A program made the translations under genes and the position numbers. Below the pieces are notes generated by a model. The model worked only from the letters and a program-made list of their open reading frames with translations. It made no database searches and was not told the origin of the DNA. Below are positions 51,596 to 58,166 of a stretch of 64,000 bases of DNA, piece after piece. The stretch's first letter is position 1; each line of letters starts with the position of its first letter. The stretch is from Pyrinomonadaceae bacterium (GTDB taxonomy: Bacteria > Acidobacteriota > Blastocatellia > Pyrinomonadales > Pyrinomonadaceae), in the NCBI GenBank assembly GCA_030841085.1, contig JAVEDP010000001.1, positions 1 to 64,000 on the forward strand. The letters run 5' to 3'.

Positions 51596-53284
51596 CTAAA
51601 CTTCCCCCAACTTCTTCCGGTCGATTTTGCCGCGATCGTTTTTGGGCAGAGAAGCGACGAACTCAATCCAGCGTGGGTATTTGTAAACCGCAAGATGCGA
51701 TTTGACGAAGGCTTTGAGTTCCTCCTCGAGTTGATCGTTCCCGGTATCAAGTTGAGTTTGGACTTTGGACTTTGGACTTTGGACAAAGCCTTCACGCAGC
51801 ACGATGAAGGCTTTTGGTTTGATGAGACCGTCGCCGGCTTCAGCGCCGATGACAGCGCACTCGAGCACGGACTCGTGTTGCAGCAGACAATTCTCAATTT
51901 CAGCAGGCGCGACAAAGATGCCGGAAACTTTCAACATGTCGTCAGTGCGGCCGTGATACCAGTAGTATCCGTCGTTATCGATATGGAATTGATCCCCCGT
52001 GGTGCACCAGTCGGCCGCGAAAGTTTCTTTTGATTTCTCATGCGCGTTCCAGTAACAAAGCGCCGCGGAGTCGCCCTTGATCTTCAAGGTGCCCATCTCA
52101 CCGGTTGAAACTTCCTTGTCATCAGCGTCGACAATTGTCGCTTCATAACCTGCAACAATCTTCCCGAGGCTGCCCAACTTCACATCGCCCGGCCGGTTCG
52201 TAATGTAAATATGAAACATCTCTGCTGAGCCGATGCCATCATAAATCTCGACACCTAAGGTTTGTTGCCAACGCTGGTAAAGCTCGGGCGGCAAAGCCTC
52301 GCCGGCTGAATAACAGAAACGCAAACTAGAAAGATCACGTTGCGCCGCTGCCTCGGCATTGAGCATTGAATTGATCATCGTCGGCACGGTCGTCAGAATT
52401 GTCGGGCGATAGCGCGCGATGACTTCGAAAAGTTTTTCCGGCGTTGAGCGTTCGGAAAATAACGCGGTAGCGCCGCCGACCGCAAAAGGAAAAAGCAAAT
52501 TGGTACCGGTCGCGTAACCAAAAAACAGTTTGGGAACAGAGACAGTCAGATCGTTTTCGTTTACACCGATTGTGCGCTTGGCGAAAACTTCGGTATTGAA
52601 AGGCAAATCGTGTTGCAGGTGCACCGTGCCTTTTGGATGACCGGTCGAGCCTGACGTAAACAACCAAATTGCGATGTCATCTCGATGCGTATCGGCAGGC
52701 GTGCATTCGTCTGATTCGCTGAGCACTGCCCCATCGAAAGACTCCCAAAGCAACGTGTCATTAGTGAAATCGATGTCTTCGTTGTAAAGCAAACTGTTAG
52801 TTTGCAGGTTATCGGTGGCGTTACCAGGCCGCAAACTAACAGCTTGCTTTACGATGTCGTGGCCGCCAGCAACCAGCACAGCGCGCAGATGTTTCGCGTC
52901 AGCGGTAGCTTCATTAAAAGTTTTCAACAGCGATTCATGAATGACAGCGACGCGCGCGCGCGTGTAGTCGAGATAGTATTTGTAATCTTCGGCGGGCAGC
53001 AGCGGATTGACCATCGTAATCACCGCGCCGATGCGTGCTGCGCCAAACCACGTCCAAACAAACTCCGGACAATCAGGAAGAACAATCAGCACGCGATCTT
53101 CCTGCTCGACACCCAACTCGCGCAAAGCATTGCCGGCGCGGTTGGACATGCGAGCCGTGTCGCCATAACTGAAAGTCTGATCTTCGTAATAAAGGCAGAC
53201 CTTGTTTTCGCGACCTTCCTCCAGATTGTGATAGAGGAAGTAGTCGGCCATGTTGAAGCGTTCAGGGAATAGGAACTTTTCCAT
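51596..53284 (-). CDS. Benzoate/aminobenzoate-CoA ligase family acyl-CoA synthetase
   Basis: 562 residues of the ANL superfamily. P-loop FTSGSTGHPKGTVHLQHDLP, A5 region IYDGIGSAEMFHIYITNRPG, A7 WCTTGDQFHIDNDGYYWYHG, A8 RTDDMLKVSGIFVAPAEIE and A10 DRGKIDRKKL with the catalytic Lys. The YDGIGSAEMFHIY segment is typical of benzoate- and 2-aminobenzoate-CoA ligases; anthranilate from the kynureninase step would be the expected substrate. Two repeats are read in frame: a 69-base palindrome (52784-52852, residues 145-167) and four GTCCAAA units (51757-51784, residues about 500-510). Benzoate-CoA ligases are normally about 520-530 residues, so these inserts explain most of the excess. Confidence 0.9.
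   Translation of the reverse strand: MEKFLFPERFNMADYFLYHNLEEGRENKVCLYYEDQTFSYGDTARMSNRAGNALRELGVEQEDRVLIVLPDCPEFVWTWFGAARIGAVITMVNPLLPAEDYKYYLDYTRARVAVIHESLLKTFNEATADAKHLRAVLVAGGHDIVKQAVSLRPGNATDNLQTNSLLYNEDIDFTNDTLLWESFDGAVLSESDECTPADTHRDDIAIWLFTSGSTGHPKGTVHLQHDLPFNTEVFAKRTIGVNENDLTVSVPKLFFGYATGTNLLFPFAVGGATALFSERSTPEKLFEVIARYRPTILTTVPTMINSMLNAEAAAQRDLSSLRFCYSAGEALPPELYQRWQQTLGVEIYDGIGSAEMFHIYITNRPGDVKLGSLGKIVAGYEATIVDADDKEVSTGEMGTLKIKGDSAALCYWNAHEKSKETFAADWCTTGDQFHIDNDGYYWYHGRTDDMLKVSGIFVAPAEIENCLLQHESVLECAVIGAEAGDGLIKPKAFIVLREGFVQSPKSKVQTQLDTGNDQLEEELKAFVKSHLAVYKYPRWIEFVASLPKNDRGKIDRKKLGEV
51757..51784. repeat. GTCCAAA heptamer array inside the CoA ligase gene
   Basis: Four TTTGGAC units (plus-strand reading) in a row, coding QSPKSKVQ in a loop between the A8 and A10 motifs. 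Same unit as the intergenic array at 29182-29278. Confidence 0.85.
52784..52852. repeat. Palindromic element inserted in frame in the CoA ligase gene
   Basis: 69 bases (23 codons, no stop) with 22-base inverted arms GTAAAGCAAACTGTTAGTTT... and ...AACAGCTTGCTTTAC, one mismatch, 25-base loop. It encodes KQAVSLRPGNATDNLQTNSL. Same family as 17331-17450. Confidence 0.9.
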
Positions 53285-53309
53285 TGCGGGCTATTTTGCG
53301 CTGCACTTC

Positions 53310-53579
53310 TCAATCGTAGAATTCGCTGCGATGGCCAACCGTGACGATCCTGACTTGGCGAACGCTATCTTCTATCTCATAACCAATCCGCCAATTGCCA
53401 ACGCGAATGCGCCATAATCTTTCAGAGGTTTTTACTTTCAGACATCCGGGAGGGCGGGGGTTTTGGGCGAGACCATCGATCGCCTTCGCTATGCGCTTAA
53501 GAGTCTGGCGATCAAGATTGCGGGTTTCTCTTCGGGCTCTGGAACTTAACGATAGGCTGTAAGCTTCAGGCGTCGCCAT
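53310..53579 (-). CDS. RelE-family toxin
   Basis: 89 residues: YSLSLSSRARRETRNLDRQT, LKRIAKAIDGLAQNPRPPGC, LKVKTSERLWRIRVGNWRIG and YEIEDSVRQVRIVTVGHRSE. This is the RelE mRNA-interferase pattern, with the conserved LWR(I/V)RVG.WRI core. The start overlaps the antitoxin gene by 14 bases. It lies directly upstream (in gene order) of the CoA ligase start, between two catabolic genes. Confidence 0.9.
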   Translation of the reverse strand: MATPEAYSLSLSSRARRETRNLDRQTLKRIAKAIDGLAQNPRPPGCLKVKTSERLWRIRVGNWRIGYEIEDSVRQVRIVTVGHRSEFYD

Positions 53580-53766
53580 CGAGCTTACCTTCCGCAGTCA
53601 ACTGAGCTTTAACTTCTTCCCAAGGAATCCCGGGCTCGTCCTTCGTTTCTTCGGCGATACGAGTAACGTGTAAGTCTTCCAAAAGTTCTTCGTACTCGTC
53701 GAGCGGGAGGATTACGGCCGTTCTCTCACCCGTTGCGTCTGTAACGTATTGAACATTTCTGGACAT
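53566..53766 (-). CDS. RelB/Phd-type antitoxin for the RelE toxin
   Basis: 66 residues from the ATG at 53766, preceded by CAGGAG. N-terminal SRNVQYVTDATGERTAVILP and LDEYEELLEDLHVTRIAEET resemble Phd/YefM-like DNA-binding antitoxins, followed by an acidic C-terminal part that wraps the toxin. It precedes the toxin gene with a 14-base overlap. Confidence 0.82.
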   Translation of the reverse strand: MSRNVQYVTDATGERTAVILPLDEYEELLEDLHVTRIAEETKDEPGIPWEEVKAQLTAEGKLDGDA

Positions 53767-53827
53767 TGGCACAACTCCTGTTTGGTGGTGTGCTCTCATT
53801 CTAACACGCAACTTCGAGAGAATTCTC

Positions 53828-53850
53828 GTAAGCGAACTGTTAGTTTGCAG
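53828..53850. repeat. Single arm of the GTAAAGCAAACTGTTAG family
   Basis: GTAAGCGAACTGTTAGTTTG at 53828-53847 is one arm of the element seen at 17331-17450 and 52784-52852; no facing arm is present. Confidence 0.6.
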
Positions 53851-53873
53851 ATGTGATTTGAGCGGCTCGCGTT

Positions 53874-54191
53874 TTACGGCTTCTCCAGTGAAGCGACAAT
53901 AAATCGACCCAAACGCAGCTCGTCATCGTCGGTCATCGACGTAAACCGCACTGCAAAGCCAATCTCGAAAGCGGCTTCGACGACCTCAGCCCACAAAACA
54001 AAAGGCTCGCCTTCAGGAGCTTCGATTTCCAGGCGCACGAGCTCTTTTGGTTCAACTTTGCCCCCGGTCAGCACGAAACAACCAGTCTTACTTAGATCGG
54101 TAATGGTCGCCTCCTGTTGCGACATTACGCCTTCCCAGCGCGCCTGGAGATTAACTTTTACTCGTGGAGATCGTCGTCGTTCGTCTGTCAT
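53874..54191 (-). CDS. PilZ-domain protein, short
   Basis: 105 residues, essentially a bare PilZ domain: RRRSPRVKVNLQARWEGVMS at the start, then ATITDLSKTGCFVLTGGKVE with the D/NxSxxG motif (DLSKTG), and FVLWAEVVEAAFEIGFAVRF at the end. It should bind c-di-GMP and act through another protein. It lies between the toxin-antitoxin pair and kynA on the same strand. Confidence 0.85.
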   Translation of the reverse strand: MTDERRRSPRVKVNLQARWEGVMSQQEATITDLSKTGCFVLTGGKVEPKELVRLEIEAPEGEPFVLWAEVVEAAFEIGFAVRFTSMTDDDELRLGRFIVASLEKP

Positions 54192-54209
54192 GAAGGACCT
54201 TCAAGTTCG

Positions 54210-54265
54210 TGGCACAGACTTCAATCCGTGTCCCGCCGAAGACACCGACTAAAGTCTGTGCCACT
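54210..54265. repeat. Short palindrome of the GGCACAGACTT family
   Basis: Arms 54210-54233 (GTGGCACAGACTTCAATCCG...) and 54242-54265 (...CTAAAGTCTGTGCCAC) with an 8-base loop, followed by TTGTTTTT. Related to the terminal repeats of 18094-18433. It may serve as terminator for kynA on the minus strand or be a repeat. Confidence 0.7.
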
Positions 54266-54270
54266 TGTTT

Positions 54271-55128
54271 TTACTCTTTCGCAAAGGGACAGCCGCCTTC
54301 GCCGTGTTTAGTGTCGAGATAGGTACGAGCTTCCCACAGCTCCGGAAAGAATTTTTTATCCAGCGTGGTGCGCAGATAACCAACACCTTCGGAACCACCA
54401 GTGCCGCGCTTGGTGCCGACCATGCGCTCCACCATCTTGATGTGGTGCGAACGCCAAAGCGAGAAGTATTCATCGTGCTCCAGCAAAGCTTCCGCTAGTT
54501 GAAACTCTTCCGGGCGTTCTTCAAAGTGGGTGAGAACTTCCAACACAGCCTGGGTACGTTTTCCGTAGCGCCGTTTGCTCTCGGCTTCGTCCAAAGCGTT
54601 TTCATTCGTCGGCGCATCAAAACCCCGAGCGCACAACGCGCCATAAAAAGCGTCGCCTAAATCCGGCCCCGCAAATCGTTTTTGCAAACGTTCATAAGCA
54701 AACTCGTCGTTGCGAAACTCATTCAAAATATTTTCCTGCTTCAGGCCCGACGCAAATTCAATTTCGCGAAACTGCATTGACTGAAAACCGCTGGCCGGAT
54801 TCAGTTGATCGCGGAAGCCCAGGAAACTTATGGGCGTCATCGTTTCCAGGATGTGAATTTGATTAATCAGCAGCTTTTCAATTTCCACCACCCGGCGCAA
54901 CGAGCGCGCGGCAGCAGTTAAACGATTCTCATTTGTTTGGCTGATTGCCGCATCGATCTCGTGGAGGATTTGCTTGAACCAAAGCTCGTAAGCCTGATGG
55001 ACCGTAATAAAAAGCAGCTCGTCGTGATGGGCTGGATCGGACAGGCAATTCTGCAAGCCAATCAAATCTGCGACGCGCAGATATTTGTTGTAAGAGAGCG
55101 GGGCATTGGTGCCGTAATCTTTGGTCAT
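54271..55128 (-). CDS. kynA: Tryptophan 2,3-dioxygenase
   Basis: 285 residues, clear TDO. LSYNKYLRVADLIGLQNCLS, ELLFITVHQAYELWFKQILH with a conserved active-site His, the heme-ligand region HIKMVERMVGTKRGTGGSEG and the C-terminal FFPELWEARTYL are all present. It opens the indole ring of L-tryptophan with O2 to N-formylkynurenine in the cytosol, using heme. The kynureninase gene lies 83 bases upstream on the same strand across a repeat. No formamidase gene is nearby, so kynurenine formation needs an enzyme encoded elsewhere or spontaneous hydrolysis. Confidence 0.97.
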   Translation of the reverse strand: MTKDYGTNAPLSYNKYLRVADLIGLQNCLSDPAHHDELLFITVHQAYELWFKQILHEIDAAISQTNENRLTAAARSLRRVVEIEKLLINQIHILETMTPISFLGFRDQLNPASGFQSMQFREIEFASGLKQENILNEFRNDEFAYERLQKRFAGPDLGDAFYGALCARGFDAPTNENALDEAESKRRYGKRTQAVLEVLTHFEERPEEFQLAEALLEHDEYFSLWRSHHIKMVERMVGTKRGTGGSEGVGYLRTTLDKKFFPELWEARTYLDTKHGEGGCPFAKE

Positions 55129-55130
55129 TT

Positions 55131-55204
55131 GTCAGTAGTCAGTGGTCAGTGGTCAGTTGCGTTACAGTGGTCGGTGCCACTGACAACGGACAACTGACCA
55201 CTGA
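55131..55204. repeat. Heptamer repeat hairpin, GTCAGTG-type
   Basis: Left arm 55131-55158 (GTCAGTA, GTCAGTG, GTCAGTG, GTCAGTT) and right arm 55176-55204 (CACTGAC, AACGGAC, AACTGAC, CACTGAC) are complementary. It fills the space between kynU and kynA. Confidence 0.85.
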
Positions 55205-55211
55205 CGAACAG

Positions 55212-56399
55212 TTAGAACGCTGCGCCGGCAGTCTCATGGCTCACGTATGCGCGCGTGTCGCGAATGACTTTCATCTCATTAATTACTAGTTCCAGTTCTT
55301 CGTCCTTCGTGTAAAAGTGTGGCGAGAGGCGGACGCCGGCACCAGGCCTGTAGTCGACTATGAACTCGCGACGAATTAATTCGTTAGTCAACGCTGCCGC
55401 GTCTTCATGTCCGATCGTAATGGTGCCGCCGCGATCGGCAGAGTTCTGAGGACTAGTTACCGCGAATCCCGCTTCCTTTGCCAGTTCAATCAAACGCGTA
55501 GTTTGTCGCACGCTCTTTTCGCGAATTTTCTCGACGCCGATTTCGTTAATTATTTTGTAGCCGGATTGCGCAGCATAAAGAGCTGGAATCGCCGGCGAGC
55601 CATGCAAAAAGCGCCTGATGTTTGGCGCGTACTGCAACTCAGGCTCGAATGCAAACGGATGTTCATGGGCCATCCAGCCGGTAGTTTTGGGCTCGAGTTG
55701 GTTTTGCAAATCAGGACGGACGTAAAGATAACCTGCGCCCGGCCCGCCGCAGAGCCACTTCACCGAACCGCCGGTCGCAAAATCGACATTGAGTTCTTGT
55801 ACACTAAAAGGAACTGTTCCGGCCGATTGATAAGCGTCGAGCACAACCATCGCGCCGACTTCATGTGCGCGTTCCGTAATCGCTTTTGCATTTTGCAGAA
55901 AGCCGCTCTTGAACAAGACGTGTGAGAAGGGAACCAGCAAAGTCTCTTCGTCGATCGCTTCCAGAAAGCGTTCGAGCGACACCGTAATGCCGTCTTCAGA
56001 AGGAACGGTTTCAATTCGCAGCTTGCCGTCGCGCGCGTGCGCTTCGTAGACATACATCACTGAAGGGAAGTTAAGCGCCGAATAGACGATCTTGTTTCTT
56101 TTGGACGTCGGCTCGAGGCAGGAGAGAATCAACGATTGGCAGATGGAAACGTTTTGATGCATCACTACAGTGCCAGGCTCGGCGCCGATGATGGAGGCGA
56201 CATCGTTGCCGACAGTGACGGGCATGTCCCACCAGCCTTCGGCCCAAGCACGCACACCGCGCGTGGCCCACGTGTCCGCGAACTCGTGCAAACGATCGTA
56301 GGTGCCTTTCGGCATCGCGCCAAGACTGTGCGAGATCAAATAGACAGTCTTATCGAGAATTGGAAATTCACTGCGCCATTTGAGAAGATCGTCGGTCAA
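55212..56399 (-). CDS. kynU: Kynureninase-family PLP enzyme
   Basis: 395 residues starting at the TTG of 56399, with GGAG seven bases upstream; the in-frame extension to 56555 runs into a palindromic repeat. Class V aminotransferase fold: YLISHSLGAMPKGTYDRLHE, VVMHQNVSICQSLILSCLEP, VVLDAYQSAGTVPFSVQELN and the PLP Lys in SVKWLCGGPGAGYLYVRPDL. It would cleave kynurenine (or a close analogue) to anthranilate and alanine. Specificity for kynurenine rests on the adjacent tryptophan 2,3-dioxygenase gene and the GGPG signature; a cysteine desulfurase-like role is less likely. Confidence 0.82.
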   Translation of the reverse strand: MTDDLLKWRSEFPILDKTVYLISHSLGAMPKGTYDRLHEFADTWATRGVRAWAEGWWDMPVTVGNDVASIIGAEPGTVVMHQNVSICQSLILSCLEPTSKRNKIVYSALNFPSVMYVYEAHARDGKLRIETVPSEDGITVSLERFLEAIDEETLLVPFSHVLFKSGFLQNAKAITERAHEVGAMVVLDAYQSAGTVPFSVQELNVDFATGGSVKWLCGGPGAGYLYVRPDLQNQLEPKTTGWMAHEHPFAFEPELQYAPNIRRFLHGSPAIPALYAAQSGYKIINEIGVEKIREKSVRQTTRLIELAKEAGFAVTSPQNSADRGGTITIGHEDAAALTNELIRREFIVDYRPGAGVRLSPHFYTKDEELELVINEMKVIRDTRAYVSHETAGAAF

Positions 56400-56465
56400 G
56401 AAATTCTCCGCTCTTGAAGATGAGTTTAATTTAACATAACAGGCTGTAATGATCCTTACGGCTAT

Positions 56466-56618
56466 GCCGCCTGATGTGCGGAAGGTCTCGGACCTTTCGT
56501 CAGACACCAAAAGAAAACGGGCTTCGCCCTTTTTCCTCGCAGCTCTATAAGACAAGGGCGCAGCCCAGAGGGAGAGAAAAAGGCCGGAAGGGCAGAGCCC
56601 TTCCGCACATCAGACGGC
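56466..56618. repeat. Palindromic repeat between kynU and the OYE gene
   Basis: Arms GCCGCCTGATGTGCGGAAGG (56466-56485) and CCTTCCGCACATCAGACGGC (56599-56618) face each other over about 113 bases, with an inner CGGGCTTCGCCC hairpin. It lies between divergent genes and resembles the 21175-21545 elements. Confidence 0.75.
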
Positions 56619-56679
56619 GCAGCCGCAGGTACATTGACCGCTCTCTCTTCCAGACGCGTGGTAAAGTTACTCCATCGAT

Positions 56680-58152
56680 ATGTGGAAGTTTAAGAATCCA
56701 ATTCGCCATGCAATCGCTGAAACATCCTGGCCAACTGCCGACGAAGCCGAGCGCTCGCTTCTGTTTCAGCCGGTTCGGATTGGTCCGCTGGAATTGGAAA
56801 GCCGCACCTGGGTGCCGGCGATGGTTCCCTGGCGCGCGACCGATGATGGCTTTGTAACTCAGGACAATCTCGATTGGTATCGACGTTTCGCGGCCGGGCG
56901 ACCGGGCGCGCTGGTCGTCGAAGCGACCGGCGTGCGCGACATTCCCAGTGGTCCATTGCTGCGCATCGGTCACGATCGCTTTCTGCCGGGACTGAAGCAG
57001 TTGGTGCAAACTGTAAAAGAAGCGAGCGGTGGCCACAGCAAGCTCTTCATTCAAATCATTGATTTTCTCAGCGTAAAACGCCGCCCGGAGCGCGAAAAAT
57101 ATTTCGAGCGTTTCCTGGAATTGAGCGAACGCCACCGGCACGCACTGGCTGAAGTTACCAACGATAATCGCTGGCTTAGTGCTTCGGAAACCGAAGTGCG
57201 CAATTACTTGAATGCAGCAACGGACGAGATTATTGAGTATGTACTCAGCAGGCGCGAGTTGGAATCGCTGCGTTTTGGTTATCGCGAGAGCGTTACCGAC
57301 GTCGACCTGCCGCATGTGCGTGACTTGCCCAAAGTCTTGCCGGAAATATTCGCAGCGGCTGCGCTGCGCGCGCGCGCAGCCGGGTTTGACGGAGTTGAAT
57401 TGCACTACGCGCACGCCTATACGATGGCTGGGTTCTTGAGCGCGCTCAATGATCGCAGCGATGGCTACGGTGGGCCCCGCCAAAATCGCGTACGTCTGCC
57501 TTTGGAAGTTTATCGCGCAGTGCGAAAGCAGGTTGGCGACGATTATGTGGTTGGGGTGCGCTATCTAGCGGATGAAGTGATTGCCGGCGGAAATCGTATT
57601 GACGATGCGGAGTATTTCGGAATTGAATTTGCGCGGGCGGGCTTTGATTTCCTGTCGCTCTCGAAAGGCGGAAAGTTTGAAGATGCTCAGCAGCCGAAAG
57701 TTGGCCAGGCTGTTTATCCTTACACCGGCCAGAGCGGTTACGAATGCATGCCGACGGTGCTTTCGGACGAGGCGGGACCATTTGGACGCAGCGTTCCCTT
57801 GGTTGCTGCCATCAAGCAAGCTGTAAACCGGGCCGGATTCAAAACGCCGGTGGTGGCGACGGGCGGCATCAGCACTTTTGAACAAGCCGAATCCATTTTG
57901 CAAAACCGACAGGCGGATATTGTTGGCTTCGCGCGCCAGGCGCTGGCCGATCCCGATTGGTTTGTGAAGGTGAAGCTCGGACGCGGCGCTGAAGTGAGAC
58001 GCTGCACTTACACTAACTACTGCGAAGCGTTGGACCAGGCCCACCGGCCAGTGACGTGCAAGCTATGGGATCGCGCCGATTTGGATGAGCCGGGAATTGC
58101 AACGGTGGATGAAGGAAGACGGCGGTTGCTCGCGCCCGAGTGGAAAGCGTAA
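56680..58152 (+). CDS. OYE-type flavin oxidoreductase, candidate reductase half of aminobenzoyl-CoA monooxygenase/reductase
   Basis: 490 residues, an Old Yellow Enzyme-like TIM barrel with FMN. LFQPVRIGPLELESRTWVPA opens the barrel; GFDGVELHYAHAYTMAGFLS and DRSDGYGGPRQNRVRLPLEV give the FMN/substrate loop, and GFKTPVVATGGISTFEQAES and QADIVGFARQALADPDWFVK the phosphate site. A central insert (about 105-205) and a Cys-containing tail (RRCTYTNYCEALDQAHRPVT) are unusual. In aerobic anthranilate degradation, a fused FAD monooxygenase/OYE enzyme hydroxylates and reduces 2-aminobenzoyl-CoA; here the two halves would be separate genes. It converges on the FAD monooxygenase gene with 14 bases between the stops. 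Confidence 0.78.
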   Translation: MWKFKNPIRHAIAETSWPTADEAERSLLFQPVRIGPLELESRTWVPAMVPWRATDDGFVTQDNLDWYRRFAAGRPGALVVEATGVRDIPSGPLLRIGHDRFLPGLKQLVQTVKEASGGHSKLFIQIIDFLSVKRRPEREKYFERFLELSERHRHALAEVTNDNRWLSASETEVRNYLNAATDEIIEYVLSRRELESLRFGYRESVTDVDLPHVRDLPKVLPEIFAAAALRARAAGFDGVELHYAHAYTMAGFLSALNDRSDGYGGPRQNRVRLPLEVYRAVRKQVGDDYVVGVRYLADEVIAGGNRIDDAEYFGIEFARAGFDFLSLSKGGKFEDAQQPKVGQAVYPYTGQSGYECMPTVLSDEAGPFGRSVPLVAAIKQAVNRAGFKTPVVATGGISTFEQAESILQNRQADIVGFARQALADPDWFVKVKLGRGAEVRRCTYTNYCEALDQAHRPVTCKLWDRADLDEPGIATVDEGRRRLLAPEWKA

Positions 58153-58166
58153 GTCACTGCGGTTCA

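Noticed and set aside
55212-56555. Longer start for the kynureninase gene at 56555
   Set aside because: The extra 52 codons run into a palindromic repeat and the residues (MSYRAARKKGEARFLL) are not family-like; TTG at 56399 with GGAG is better.
56474-56857. Plus-strand frame overlapping the OYE gene start
   Set aside because: Derived from the 56466-56618 palindrome and in another frame of the OYE gene.
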